Assembly (NCBI GenBank): GCA_027577415.1
Contig: JANBQS010000038.1
Location: 1-49,016 of the forward strand
From: Coemansia sp. RSA 922
Lineage: Eukaryota; Kickxellomycota; Kickxellomycetes; Kickxellales; Kickxellaceae
Length of the DNA: 49,016 nucleotides
Direction of reading: 5' to 3'
The translations under genes and the position numbers were made by a program. The notes under the pieces are model-generated. The model worked only from the letters and a program-made list of their open reading frames with translations. It was not told the DNA's origin and ran no database searches. Position 1 is the stretch's first letter; every line of letters begins with the position of its first letter. Below are positions 36,497 through 46,247 of this stretch, piece by piece.

Positions 36497-37135
36497 GTGC
36501 ATAGAATACAAAAAAAGCAAGCATACCTCAAAGGGGTCTCCCAACATTAGTCAAAGAAAAGAAATATGTTCATGGGCAGGATTGTTCCTTTACCACGTAC
36601 AAAGTATGCAAGCTGCCAGACACAAGCACATATTTCGCAATACTGACAAAAGAGAATTTATCATGCATGTTTTTTTTTTTGCTTTGTCTGGAAGATCGCC
36701 TGAAGCATGTCTTCTTTTTTTTGTTCCTTTGTCTGTCTCTACCCCCACCTCTTTGCCTTTATTGTAGCCTTTTTGCTTTTTTAGATGTCTGTATATGCAG
36801 ACAGTAGTGTGGCGCATAGCCTAACATTTTTTTATTCGACAACCTAGTCAATACAAAACCCTTCATTAATTAAAAAAACAAGATAAAAAATTGCATCTGG
36901 CCTGTAGGTACACTGCTTACATGTCAGCCAAAGCAACACAAAGGGCTCTGATAGAGCGCTCTAGGAGTGGCCATATATAAAAGCTACTTTCTCCAGCCCC
37001 AATCTTTTTTTTGCGAGACGTATACTTTTTCATTACCTTCTTTACACAACCATACACGTTTTTTTTTTTCAGTACCCAACCCCCCTACCAACATCCTCCA
37101 TTTTTTTGCGCCCTCATTTTCCCCTTTACTTAACC
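36497..37135. other. gene-free spacer and S28 peptidase promoter
   Basis: T-rich 3' flank of the DUF4246 gene, then the promoter of the peptidase with a TATATAAAA box at 36974-36982 and long T tracts near 37000-37110. No gene is seen. Confidence 0.5.
36974..36982 (+). promoter_or_regulatory. TATA box for the S28 peptidase gene
   Basis: TATATAAAA followed by a pyrimidine-rich leader, about 155 bp upstream of the ATG at 37136. Confidence 0.55.
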
Positions 37136-38578
37136 ATGGTATGTCTACCGACTATCTTTACAGCGCTAGTGCTATTGCTAGTACCCAGCAATGCCGCCCC
37201 CACCAAGCAGCATGACGTGACGTACTGGTTCACTCAGCGCGTGGACCACTTTGGCCGTAACAACCAGCTGTGGGAGCAGCAGTACATGGTCAACCACACG
37301 TACTACAAGCCAGGCGGACCAATTTTTATAACTACACCGGGAGACGGCGCCCTGATCAGCTACCACACTAGCATGACTCATCTGACTAGCCTGGCGCAGG
37401 CAAACAACGGCATAGTCGTAGCCATCGAGCAGCGCTTCTACGGCAAATCAGCACCCCTAGCAGACCTCTCAGCAAGAAGTCTAGAGTACATGACGGCGGA
37501 TAACATGATGGAGGATTTTGCTATGTTTATTCGCGTGGCCAAGGAGAATCCATCCAGCGTCTTCCCTATCACTGTGACTCCCGATGCTCAAGTCGTGTTT
37601 GCCGGAAGCTCGTTTGCGGCCAACGTAGCAGTATGGATGCGGTCTACTTACCCGGATTTGGTTGTCGGCGCATGGGCCTCGTCTGCATTTGTGTATAACC
37701 GTCTCAACAACTACCAGTTCGAGCAGAGTTTCGGGTACCAGCTCAAACAGCTGGGCTGTGGCTCGCAGTATGCCCAGGCAGTGCGTGAGCTAGACGATAT
37801 TTTGCTGTCCAAAGACACGGCTAAAATCGACTCGGCGCTAGAGCTGTTTGGATTGCCGCAGCTTTCAGTCGACGGATTTGCCAGCGTTGTTTCCGACATG
37901 GCAATGTCAATAGCATCCGACCAAGTGACAGTATACGGCAACCCAGCGGTCAAGGCAGTGTGCGAACACTTTGACAAGGACACGCCGGTACTCGATTCGT
38001 ACGCAAATGTCGTCAAAGCAGCAGTCAAGAGACTCGACTACTCGATGACGGATCTGTCGTCCATGGGCAACCAGAGCCGATCGGCCGAAAAGATTACGCT
38101 GAACCAGCCCAATCGCCTAAACTACTATATCTCTTGTACGTGGTTTTCAAACTGGATGACGGCAACACCCAAGAACTCGGGACGTGAGTCGTATATTTCC
38201 CAGCTCGTGACCCTCGACACATATCTTTCCGAGTGCCAGAACAGGTTTGGCAAAGACATCGACTATATTGGCAACGTCGATGCGTTCAACAGGAAATGGT
38301 TCTACCCTCTCCACTCGACCACCAACATATTCTACACCGTCGGATCGCTCGATATTTGGCGCGGAAGCTCCATCGCACCAGTCACTGGCAACATCATCAA
38401 TACCAACACCAATTCGCATATCGAGGTTATCGAGGGCGCCGCACATGCCCAGGACTTTGACATGGAGAGAGTCTCTGACATCCTCAGTGTCAAAAGAGCG
38501 CGCCATATTGGAGACAAGCTAGTCCAGAAATGGTTGGGCCGCAAGAACGGGCACATTCGCCTCGAGCAAGTAGAATAG
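37136..38578 (+). CDS. secreted S28-family serine peptidase (PRCP/DPP-II type)
   Basis: A 480-residue protein from the ATG in good context (accATGg). It has a signal peptide (about 1-20, LPTIFTALVLLLVPSNAA), then TYWFTQRVDHFGRNNQLWEQ, PGGPIFITTPGDGAL and VVAIEQRFYGKSAP, all hallmarks of peptidase family S28. Family members cleave Pro-x bonds near peptide ends, in lysosome/vacuole or outside the cell. The triad can be assigned as S159 (AGSSFAANVA), D406 (GSLDIWRG) and H437 (EGAAHAQDF). The nucleophile elbow, normally GGSYGG, is G157-S-S-F-A-A here, so the two flanking glycines are replaced. The triad is intact, so activity is likely but substrate or rate may differ. It converges with mEF-G2, leaving 16 bp between the stops. 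Confidence 0.92.
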   Translation: MVCLPTIFTALVLLLVPSNAAPTKQHDVTYWFTQRVDHFGRNNQLWEQQYMVNHTYYKPGGPIFITTPGDGALISYHTSMTHLTSLAQANNGIVVAIEQRFYGKSAPLADLSARSLEYMTADNMMEDFAMFIRVAKENPSSVFPITVTPDAQVVFAGSSFAANVAVWMRSTYPDLVVGAWASSAFVYNRLNNYQFEQSFGYQLKQLGCGSQYAQAVRELDDILLSKDTAKIDSALELFGLPQLSVDGFASVVSDMAMSIASDQVTVYGNPAVKAVCEHFDKDTPVLDSYANVVKAAVKRLDYSMTDLSSMGNQSRSAEKITLNQPNRLNYYISCTWFSNWMTATPKNSGRESYISQLVTLDTYLSECQNRFGKDIDYIGNVDAFNRKWFYPLHSTTNIFYTVGSLDIWRGSSIAPVTGNIINTNTNSHIEVIEGAAHAQDFDMERVSDILSVKRARHIGDKLVQKWLGRKNGHIRLEQVE

Positions 38579-38594
38579 ACAATTTTCGTATTAC

Positions 38595-41036
38595 CTAGTA
38601 ATAGCCAAGACTTTCCTTTAATACCAACTGTTGCTGCTGTGCTGCCATAGGACCAAATCCAATGACCTCCATAGTGAACGTAGCGCTGCCAGCAGTCAGG
38701 CTCCTCAGCGACGACGAGTAGCCAACCATAGTGCTCAAAGGCACTTCAGCGACCAGCACTTTGGTAGCATTAGTCGAGTCCAAGCACTCGGCGTCAGAGT
38801 CATCAAGACTTAGAACCCGGCCCTTGCGCGCGCCATTGAGATCGCTGAGCACAGATCCAATATGCGACTCTGGACACAAGATAGTAGTCTTGGCAATGGG
38901 CTCAAGCAACACTGGGTTGCTCAGCTTCAGCGCCTGGAAGAACGCCTGGCTGGCACACGCGCGATAAGCAGCAGTTGTAGACAAGTCCTCGCCGAAATAC
39001 TGCACGTCAGTGACGCGGATAGCCGTGTGAGTGACAGGGAATCCCAGCAACGTGCCGCGATACAACGCGCTACGAATACCCTCGGTAATCGCCACTAGCA
39101 CGGCCTCGCGCTGGCTACCAGACTCGTCCATCCCAAGCGACTCTGGCACATCGACGTCAACAGAGTTGCTGTCAGCACAGGCATCAGCATCGGCAATCAG
39201 CGACACTGTGACGCGCATAGCAGCCTTCACTGCCTTGTTGGCAATATCCTTGGCGTACACAAACTCTGCCGAAGCCCCTTGGCCAGCCATCTCGCGATAA
39301 GACACGCGCATCTGGCCAAACGACGCGTTGATCTTCATGTCCTTGAGCATGCGATCGCGGACAACCTCCAGGTGAAGCTCGCCCATGCCGCTGAGCAGCG
39401 TCTGCCCGGTCTCCTCATCGTGAGATATATGCAGAGACGGGTCCTCCAATGTCATATTGGCCAGGGCCTCATTCAGCGGCCGCACGTCTTGAGGCGAGTC
39501 GGCTTCAACAGCGCAGAAAAATACCGGCGGAGGCACGTCGATGCCATGCAATTGCAACCCAATCGCCGGCTGCTCCGTAGTGTCGCTGACGCCGGCCATC
39601 ATCTTGCTGTGCTTCTTACTGCCGGACTTGCTCAACTTGCTCAGCGACGAGTGCTGCGGGTGGAGCAACGTGTCTCCGGTCTTGGTCTGCTTCAGCCCCA
39701 GCACTACTCCAATATGTCCACATGCGATTGAGGATATTTCCTCGGGAGTATCTGCATACATTTGTAGCAGCTTCGTTGCGCGCTCCTTAACGCCGCCCCT
39801 GGTTCCATTGACCAAGGTCATCCGCGAGTCAAGTGTGCCAGAGTATACTCTGACAAAGACCATGGGTCCGCGCTGCTGGTCAACGATAACCTTGAACGCA
39901 AACGCGACCAGCTTTTCGCTGGGATCCAAATACGCTTGCATACTGTCCTTAGAGTCAGCCTTGGAAAGCCAATCGGGACTGCTGGCAGGCGACAGAGCCT
40001 GTGGCAATGGTCGGTCGGTTGGTGCAGGCAGGTAGTCAATAATGGCATCGAGCAATGGCTGCACCCCGATATTACGGAACGACGCGCCAAGCAGTACAGG
40101 CGAGGCCTGGGAACTCAGCGTAGTGCGACGAATGGCCGCGCGCAGCTCAGCGGTAGGCAAACGCAAGTGGTCGCCATCTACGTCGTCCCCCAAAAAGACA
40201 TCGACAATGTGCTGGTCGATTTCCGCCAGAGCCTCCACCAGCTGCTCGCGGGCATCGGCAGCCGCCTGGAACGAAGGGCCATTACCTGCGACCAGTTTTT
40301 CTCGCCGAACAGTAGCTCCCGTACTATCCTTCCTAATATCAAATACGACTCGCTCCATCCCGACGACATCCAGCCAGCTCTCCAACGTCCCGCCCTCCAG
40401 CCTCTCGCCACCTGTATACTCTGGGATCATCAGTACCAAAGGTCGAGCACTCAGTTTGGCCTCAATGTCTCTAACTGATTTCCGCCAATTAGCTCCATCC
40501 CGATCCATTTTGTTGACAAATATGATGCGCGGAATCTGGTATCTAGACGCCTGCGTCCATACCGTTTTGGTCTGCGCCTGGACACCCGACACTGCATCGA
40601 TGATGGTGACGGCGCCGTCTAGAACTCTCATGGCACGCTCTACTTCCACTGTAAAGTCAACGTGTCCGGGGGTGTCTATTAGGTGAAGCTGGTGGTCGCG
40701 CCAGCCGAATGTGATGGCTGCCGACTGGATAGTGATACCTCGTTCTCGCTCGGCTGGCAGGTAGTCCATTATTGTGTCGCCGTCGTCGACATCGCCAATA
40801 CTGCGTGTGAACCCGGCGTAGTGTAGCATGCGCTCGGTCGTCGTTGTCTTTCCCGCGTCAATGTGTGCTATAATGCCGATATTGCGTACTCGACTCAGCG
40901 GATCGACGGCATCTGTGGTGAAGAGCGCACGGTGTCGATGTGCACTTATCACTGGACCGAGAGAAGTACGAGTGGTGCGTAGAAAGACCGGAGTATGCAA
41001 GCGCTTACCAGCGGCAAGGCACCCTCTGAGTATCAT
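38595..41036 (-). CDS. MEF2: mitochondrial elongation factor G2 (ribosome-recycling GTPase)
   Basis: An 813-residue translational GTPase when started at the ATG ending at 41036 (MILRGCLAAGKRLHT). The first about 45 residues are Arg/Thr-rich without acidic residues, a mitochondrial presequence. GTPase motifs are G1 AHIDAGKTT (57-65), G2 in RGITIQSAA, G3 DTPGH and G4 NKMDRDGA. EF-G domains follow, ending GYSSSLRSLTAGSATFTMEV. Compared with EF-G1, a long insertion-rich middle region (the GGERLEGGTLESWLDVV area, and KSGSKKHSK) and overall divergence favour the EF-G2/GFM2/Mef2 branch, which splits post-termination ribosomes with RRF. The longer frame adds 27 hydrophobic residues and was not used. 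It is divergent from RPN11. Confidence 0.88.
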   Translation of the reverse strand: MILRGCLAAGKRLHTPVFLRTTRTSLGPVISAHRHRALFTTDAVDPLSRVRNIGIIAHIDAGKTTTTERMLHYAGFTRSIGDVDDGDTIMDYLPAERERGITIQSAAITFGWRDHQLHLIDTPGHVDFTVEVERAMRVLDGAVTIIDAVSGVQAQTKTVWTQASRYQIPRIIFVNKMDRDGANWRKSVRDIEAKLSARPLVLMIPEYTGGERLEGGTLESWLDVVGMERVVFDIRKDSTGATVRREKLVAGNGPSFQAAADAREQLVEALAEIDQHIVDVFLGDDVDGDHLRLPTAELRAAIRRTTLSSQASPVLLGASFRNIGVQPLLDAIIDYLPAPTDRPLPQALSPASSPDWLSKADSKDSMQAYLDPSEKLVAFAFKVIVDQQRGPMVFVRVYSGTLDSRMTLVNGTRGGVKERATKLLQMYADTPEEISSIACGHIGVVLGLKQTKTGDTLLHPQHSSLSKLSKSGSKKHSKMMAGVSDTTEQPAIGLQLHGIDVPPPVFFCAVEADSPQDVRPLNEALANMTLEDPSLHISHDEETGQTLLSGMGELHLEVVRDRMLKDMKINASFGQMRVSYREMAGQGASAEFVYAKDIANKAVKAAMRVTVSLIADADACADSNSVDVDVPESLGMDESGSQREAVLVAITEGIRSALYRGTLLGFPVTHTAIRVTDVQYFGEDLSTTAAYRACASQAFFQALKLSNPVLLEPIAKTTILCPESHIGSVLSDLNGARKGRVLSLDDSDAECLDSTNATKVLVAEVPLSTMVGYSSSLRSLTAGSATFTMEVIGFGPMAAQQQQLVLKESLGYY

Positions 41037-41302
41037 TTTACACAACGAAATTAGCAAATAGAATTTTACACAAGAGAAGGTAAAAAAAACATATGCTTCC
41101 TTGATCGATCCATCCAAGCTTTCTAGTAAGCATGAACATGGCTTGATTTGTGTGATTTGATTGATTTGTGATTAGCAACGTAAGCACAAAAGTATACGCG
41201 CAAGCCAACCTTGCAAATTGGAACTTTTGTCTCTTTTTAACATTTACTTTATTCATTGTTTTTTCTTACTCTTCAGGCCCTCCATTTTTTTAATCTCCAA
41301 AG

Positions 41303-42223
41303 ATGAATCACGCGCAATACCTGGGAATGGGCGGAGGCCATGGAGATTTGACCGACAACAAGCTAGCTGACAATTCGGAGACCATCCACATATCGTCACT
41401 CGCACTTTTAAAAATGCTCAAGCACGGAAGAGCCGGCGTACCCATGGAAGTGATGGGACTTATGCTTGGTGAGTTTATTGATGAGTACACTGTTCGCGTA
41501 GTCGATGTATTCGCCATGCCCCAGTCAGGAACCGGCGTATCAGTTGAAGCCATAGATGAGGCGTATCAGGCAGCGATGATGGAGATGCTCAAACAGACTG
41601 GTCGCGCCGAGTCAGTCGTCGGCTGGTACCACTCCCACCCTGGTTTTGGCTGCTGGCTATCGAACGTCGATATAGGCACGCAGCAGGCCTTTGAGCGCCT
41701 AAACAATCGCGCGGTCGCCGTAGTCATTGACCCAATCCAATCAGTACGCGGCAAAGTAGTCATTGATGCATTCAGACTAATCGAATCGGCCAGCTCAGTG
41801 ACTGGCGTGGAACCTCGCCAGTCAACGTCAAACATCGGACAACTGCACAAGCCCTCTATCCAGGCGCTTATCCACGGACTGAACAGACACTATTACTCGA
41901 TCGCTATTGATTATCGGAAGAACGAGTTGGAAGAAAAAATGCTCCTCAACTTGCACAAGAAGCAGTGGTCCCATGGCATGACTCTCAACAGCTTTAATGC
42001 TCATTGCTCGTCTAACCAGTCGGCTGTTGGAAAGATGTTGAGACTAGCAGAGTCTTATACAAAGTCCGTCCAGGAAGAACAATCGTTGTCTGCTGACCAG
42101 CTCAAGACTCGTCATGTTGGAAAACAGGACCCTAAGCGTCACTTGGAGTCGACCGTCGAAGAAGTCATGGGTAACAATATTGTCCAGACCCTAGGTACAG
42201 CTGTTGACGAGCAAGCCCTATAA
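41303..42223 (+). CDS. RPN11: 26S proteasome lid deubiquitinase Rpn11
   Basis: A 306-residue JAMM/MPN+ metalloprotease that removes ubiquitin chains from substrates being degraded. Active-site residues are H110, H112 and D123 in [16 protein letters not shown] (108-123). The catalytic Glu lies upstream in the [10 protein letters not shown] segment (about 48-57). The MPN domain covers about 28-165. The C-terminal helices ([18 protein letters not shown] and later) bind Rpn8 and other lid subunits. Length and spacing are near identical to known orthologs. I saw no clear proteasome-associated control element (GGTGGCAAA) in the 266-bp upstream region. Confidence 0.98.
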   Translation: MNHAQYLGMGGGHGDLTDNKLADNSETIHISSLALLKMLKHGRAGVPMEVMGLMLGEFIDEYTVRVVDVFAMPQSGTGVSVEAIDEAYQAAMMEMLKQTGRAESVVGWYHSHPGFGCWLSNVDIGTQQAFERLNNRAVAVVIDPIQSVRGKVVIDAFRLIESASSVTGVEPRQSTSNIGQLHKPSIQALIHGLNRHYYSIAIDYRKNELEEKMLLNLHKKQWSHGMTLNSFNAHCSSNQSAVGKMLRLAESYTKSVQEEQSLSADQLKTRHVGKQDPKRHLESTVEEVMGNNIVQTLGTAVDEQAL

Positions 42224-42359
42224 ACACACTAAGATTTTCTTTCTTTCTTTCTAATATACTCTTTTTGTTGAACTGACAATATGCTTTTTATTTTAAAAAT
42301 GAAATGATAAACTTGGTATAGTGCAATAAAGAGAGAAAAAAGAAAAGGAGAGGGTGTGT

Positions 42360-42749
42360 TCATTTGTGCATAGAGAACCGTTGCTCATGAGCCAATTTAT
42401 CAATAGACAGACGGTCGATACCAGCCATAAAACGCTCCATATCAGAAGCGCGACGTCCTCCTGTATGATAATCCTGGTTAGCGTACCGCAAGGCACCCAT
42501 TCTACTAACAGCTGAAACTACCTCTGCAATCTGCATACTCCGACGCTTAGCTGGAGTCAACTCCACACGTTGCGATACCATTGGTGTAGAGATACGTGCC
42601 TGCAAGTCCATAATCTCCTCTATATCTCTGGAACAGTACATAGTATTAGAAACTGCCAAAGGTTGTGGACTTAGTAAATAAGCACGAGAGTCGGTTGAAG
42701 CGCGTGTATCCATGGACCGTAGTGACTCGCAGTCATCAAATGAAAACAT
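42360..42749 (-). CDS. small protein with one ANQD module (family unknown)
   Basis: A 129-residue protein from the ATG ending at 42749 (MFSFDDCESLRSMDTRAS). The C-terminal module (about 72-125) contains MGALRYANQDYHTGGRR, then MERFMAGIDRLSIDKLAHEQ and RF. Related modules occur twice in the protein at 44300-44914. The N-terminal half is Ser/Thr-rich. No signal peptide, membrane helix or known domain is seen. The longer frame adds a Phe/Pro-rich stretch absent from the relative and is taken as leader. It lies 136 bp from the convergent RPN11 3' end. Confidence 0.6.
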   Translation of the reverse strand: MFSFDDCESLRSMDTRASTDSRAYLLSPQPLAVSNTMYCSRDIEEIMDLQARISTPMVSQRVELTPAKRRSMQIAEVVSAVSRMGALRYANQDYHTGGRRASDMERFMAGIDRLSIDKLAHEQRFSMHK

Positions 42750-43320
42750 CTTTTTTTTAGAGGAGTTTGAATAAAAAGGAATGCGAAAGTAAAAAAAGAG
42801 GTGTCTGAATATAACGAGGGATGAAGGGAAAGGGAAGAGAGGGATTGGCAGCATCCTGTTTTAAAGTGTCAGTTTAGTCACAAGCCTCCCTTTTTTCGCT
42901 GCTCTAATGAGGGACGAGGGGGAGATGCATTGTTCGCGTCATGGACGAAGAAGAAAAAAAAGCCGGCTTTTACTTGTAACAAATAGGAGGGAGCAAAATG
43001 GCATAATGGGCCGTGTATTTTTCGTTTTGTTTGGCAATAGAACAAAGTAAAAAAAACGGCCTGGAAAAAAAATGGACCACTGCCCGGATAATGTTGAAAG
43101 ACTATTCTATCTTTTTGTTGAAAACTGTTACACACATTATGTCCGTTTTGTTTACAGAGGCAGACTGGTATTGATCGCGTAATTTAAGTGGGTGGGCCGA
43201 TAAAGTCTATTGACTTGAGAGTAGGTGGCTGTATCATTCCCAGGGCACACTGAAGTGAGGGCATTTATGCCGTCATCCGGGGGTGAAGGAGTGAGGCACA
43301 CTTCAAAAAATGGACAAATG
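42750..43320. other. gene-free spacer
   Basis: Promoter side of the 129-residue gene and 3' flank of the SDR gene. It is rich in poly-A/poly-T runs (near 42770, 42960, 43050). No convincing coding sequence or RNA gene is seen. Confidence 0.45.
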
Positions 43321-44235
43321 TCATATGAAGCCGTACTTTTTCTTTGCCAAATAGTCAACAACCGACGGCACAACAGCGTAGAGAGCAGGACCCAAGGCAT
43401 ATTGCCACGGGGTAATCAGCGAGTGTTGCCTCAACGCCGCTGCCCTAACAATCTGCTTAGCACATGAGGCAGGCGACAATTTGCCAGCATCCGATCCGGC
43501 CGGCCCACCTCCACCACCCACGTGGATGTCAACAGCCGAGTGCCTTAAATCAGTATCGACAGTTCCGGGATACGCCACGGTGACAGAGATGCCGAGGGCA
43601 GCGACCTCCATACGAAATGCATTAAAATACCCAGTGACCGCATGTTTACTCGCTGAATATAGTGAACGCGTAGGCGCCGCCACAAGGCCCGCGACCGACG
43701 ACACGACGACCACCGAGCCGCGGCTTTGCGCCAGCAGTGGGATAAATAATCCGGCCACGACAGCCGGAGCCACAGCATTGATATCGAGTATGTGCTGGAG
43801 AAGATCCGATGCCCGGTCCGCCCCCCTCCGCAGCTCATCCTCGTCTGTTGTATCAGCGGGCCATAGGTCAGCAATGGGCCGTACGGAGATGGCCCCGGCG
43901 TTGAGTACCAAATAGTCTACGCCACGAGCTGCCGCCTCTCTGCGCAACGCCAGCTGAGTCTCGCGCTGTGTGATGTCTCCGACTACTGTTGACACATTGA
44001 CTGACAGCTGTCGGCATGCCACGGCAACCTCTTCGAGCTGCTCTTGGCGCCGGGCACATAGTACGAGGTTGGCACCACGCTGTGCGTACTCTAGCGCCAA
44101 ACTACGCCCTATCCCTGAAGACGCACCCACGATAACCACGTTGCAACCGTGCACGCTCGGAGTAGGTCGCGAGTATGCCAGCAATGCTCCAGCCGTGCCA
44201 ACGGCAACAGCAACCAGCAAACTCTGGAATACCAT
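43321..44235 (-). CDS. membrane-anchored short-chain dehydrogenase/reductase
   Basis: A 304-residue classical SDR starting at the ATG ending at 44235 (MVFQSLLVAVAVGTAGAL), whose first 20 residues form a hydrophobic anchor. The NAD(P)-binding motif is GASSGIG (37-43), and the following CARR (60-63) suggests NADP(H) preference. NAG lies at 112-114. The catalytic residues are S180, Y193 and K197 (YSASK). The PGTVDT segment follows near 223-228. The anchor plus the domain order resemble DHRS7 or 11-beta-HSD-like ER enzymes that act on lipids, steroids or retinoids; the substrate is not predictable. The frame is open far upstream into the neighbouring gene's 3' end, but the extra sequence is antisense overlap. 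It is flanked on both sides by ANQD-module genes on the same strand, only 64 bp from the upstream one. Confidence 0.88.
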   Translation of the reverse strand: MVFQSLLVAVAVGTAGALLAYSRPTPSVHGCNVVIVGASSGIGRSLALEYAQRGANLVLCARRQEQLEEVAVACRQLSVNVSTVVGDITQRETQLALRREAAARGVDYLVLNAGAISVRPIADLWPADTTDEDELRRGADRASDLLQHILDINAVAPAVVAGLFIPLLAQSRGSVVVVSSVAGLVAAPTRSLYSASKHAVTGYFNAFRMEVAALGISVTVAYPGTVDTDLRHSAVDIHVGGGGGPAGSDAGKLSPASCAKQIVRAAALRQHSLITPWQYALGPALYAVVPSVVDYLAKKKYGFI

Positions 44236-44299
44236 GAAATTTAATATAAATGTTGCGCAAATTAGGAGAAAAAGAAAAGAAAAGAAAAAAGAGGCTAGC

Positions 44300-44914
44300 T
44301 TAAAAGGGAACTTGAGGAGGAGGAGCAAAACGCTGGTTATGCATGTCAGTGAGTTGATTAATGCGCTCGATAGACTCGATGACGAATCTACGCATATGGT
44401 CTCTCGGATGCTCAGCACACTGCATTCTACAGGGAGCTTCCTCGCCCGTCCTAATAACCTCCGTACACCCGTCGACGCGGCCCAGGCGGGCAGCAATGCC
44501 GACGAGGAACAGCTCACGGACTTGCTGCGAAGACAGCACCATCCGCTGCTCCATACGGGCATCCGACAATGAGTCCAGCCCATCAGCCACCCGCTCCAGG
44601 CTGGCCATGCGTCTGAGCCTTAGCGGCGTGAAATCCTGGTTAGCAAGCCGCCTGGCCTCCAGCCGTCCCGCGCGATGCATAATATCGCCCAGCTCCATCA
44701 CACGCGCCTGCCTTGGCCGGCGCACCGCACACTGAGAGTCTAGTCGCCAGGCGTTTACGCGGTCTAACTGCGCGCATATCTCAAACCCCTCGCTCTCTTG
44801 GTCCCTGGTGGGCTTTTCGCTGTCAAAACTACTGCCCACCTTGCATGTCGTCTCGGAAACCCGGTCTTCAGACAGCTCGCTAAGTGATGAGAGTGATCGT
44901 AGTGCAGAAAGCAT
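44300..44914 (-). CDS. small protein with two ANQD-type modules (family unknown)
   Basis: A 204-residue protein from the ATG ending at 44914 (MLSALRSLSSLSELSED). It has two related modules. The first, at about 80-125, is RAGRLEARRLANQDF followed by SLERVADGLDSLSDARMEQR. The second, at about 140-196, is AARLGRVDG followed by MRRFVIESIERINQLTDMHN and QRF. Both match the single module of the 129-residue protein at 42360-42749. The pattern is a small residue then ANQD (first module), and a shared M/L-x-R-F/V-x3-G/S-I/L-D/E-R/S-x-x-x-L-x3-E/N-QR. The N-terminus is Ser/Leu/Glu-rich. The modules are probably helical. No function is known. It neighbours the SDR gene at 64 bp. Confidence 0.6.
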   Translation of the reverse strand: MLSALRSLSSLSELSEDRVSETTCKVGSSFDSEKPTRDQESEGFEICAQLDRVNAWRLDSQCAVRRPRQARVMELGDIMHRAGRLEARRLANQDFTPLRLRRMASLERVADGLDSLSDARMEQRMVLSSQQVRELFLVGIAARLGRVDGCTEVIRTGEEAPCRMQCAEHPRDHMRRFVIESIERINQLTDMHNQRFAPPPQVPF

Positions 44915-45892
44915 TATATAATATTTTGTGAGTGGTATGAAATATTTGAGAGAAAGAAAAGATAAAATAAAAAAGACCTGGGTTCCTTTTTTATCCCCTT
45001 TCTTCCCGTGGGACTTTCTTGCCTGCAGAAGGGGAGGGGAGGGAAAGGCTGTATTTCTACATGTAAACAGACGTTGCTTGAACAATGTAAAAACCCCAAG
45101 AAAGAAAGAGTATTATGTCTTATAGGCTCATATTCAAGTGGCGCAACACAAACAAACTGCCAGTTCCATGTTCCCGCATCAAAGGGTTCTGCATGATGCA
45201 TGGGGCCGTGTCAGCTTCTGAATGTGTAGTACATACTAATCCACGTCTACATGTGTAGCCGGGATAGCCAGTATATCTGCTAGCCGTGTGTAGCTCGATT
45301 ATACGATACCAAGGCATCTAGCTAATCAATCAAAGTATTTTTGTTTATTTGTAGAGTGAAACCTGTAATAAATGCGGAGCGCTCAAAGCCCGGCAACGAA
45401 CAAGTGACAAAACAGAATTTTTCTTGGCATTTGAAAGCGTGAAGGCAAAATTTGGCGCTGTCAACAGACACACACCCAACATGTGGTTGCCTTTCTTCAA
45501 AGAAATCACTGTACTTTGAACACTGAAAAATAAGACTTTTACCTCCTACCTCACCATTGTTTCAGACAAGGTGCCTTTGAACGATGCTGCTTTTAGCTAT
45601 AAAGCAGACGGTCATGTTCGCTCATCTGGCTGTAATTCAAAAGCAGCATGTTCTTTGTTGGAAAGAAAAATATGACTACGCAACCAATAATGCCATTGAC
45701 TTGAGGGGAGGGAAGTGGTAAGAATTAGATCATTTGTTGGCTATGCTTTGCACTCATAATGACATCTTTGCCACAACTGAGGACATATAAAAGGCCCTGC
45801 CTGGACAGGGGTTGATATTCACTCACCACTGTTCTTATTCCACACACATTGCCTACTTAAACAGCCAACGCCTACAAGTTCTACGCCTTACT
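44915..45892. other. gene-free stretch with small-gene promoter
   Basis: Almost 1 kb. The left end is the AT-rich leader of the minus-strand ANQD gene. The middle (45100-45750) shows no convincing gene. The right end has a TATA box at 45786-45792 for the 111-residue orphan gene. Confidence 0.45.
45786..45792 (+). promoter_or_regulatory. TATA box with adjacent hairpin
   Basis: GACATATAAAA, about 105 bp upstream of the ATG at 45893. It is immediately followed by a 5-bp hairpin (CCCTG 45795-45799, CAGGG 45806-45810). The same GACATATAAAA string occurs on the plus strand at 48341-48351. Confidence 0.55.
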
Positions 45893-46228
45893 ATGCCTGC
45901 TACTATTATTAGGGATAACTATCTCACTTCATTTGAAGATATTCGTAAACTTGTTAACGAAAAACACCCTGGCAAGGACTACATTGTTTCATTCACTATT
46001 AACGCCCCATATGGAGGTCTTTACACAGAGACATTTGCGGAAACATGCGGTGATGAGGATATTATTATCTTGGTGACTAGGACTGATTATAATAAGTATT
46101 TCTTTGATAGCTTAAAGGGGACGGATGGCAACTGCCTCATCTCCAATAGCAGACCAGTGATACTGTTATCCTACACTAAGGAAGGAACTGAGATAGAAAC
46201 TATTACAAATTTTTCACTGGTAAAGTAG
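45893..46228 (+). CDS. hypothetical protein, 111 residues
   Basis: No family is recognised. It starts MPATIIRDNYLTSFEDIRKL and contains FTINAPYGGLYTETFAETCG, DEDIIILVTRTDYNKYFFDS and a final IETITNFSLVK. The pattern of alternating hydrophobic residues suggests a small alpha/beta fold. It has no signal peptide or membrane helix. A consensus TATA box 105 bp upstream places the likely transcription start near 45815, which favours this ATG over the in-frame one at 45812. It lies at the border of the Fanzor-containing accessory island, next to the hairpin cluster, and is probably lineage-specific. Confidence 0.5.
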   Translation: MPATIIRDNYLTSFEDIRKLVNEKHPGKDYIVSFTINAPYGGLYTETFAETCGDEDIIILVTRTDYNKYFFDSLKGTDGNCLISNSRPVILLSYTKEGTEIETITNFSLVK

Positions 46229-46247
46229 AGGTAGTTTTCTTATTAGT

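Noticed and set aside
43152..43400. 82-codon minus-strand frame overlapping the SDR 3' end
   Set aside because: Overlaps a well-supported gene in another frame and lacks any recognisable feature.
44236..44583. 116-residue upstream extension of the SDR
   Set aside because: It is antisense-frame sequence over the 3' end of the neighbouring ANQD gene and its leader; the internal Met begins a normal membrane anchor.
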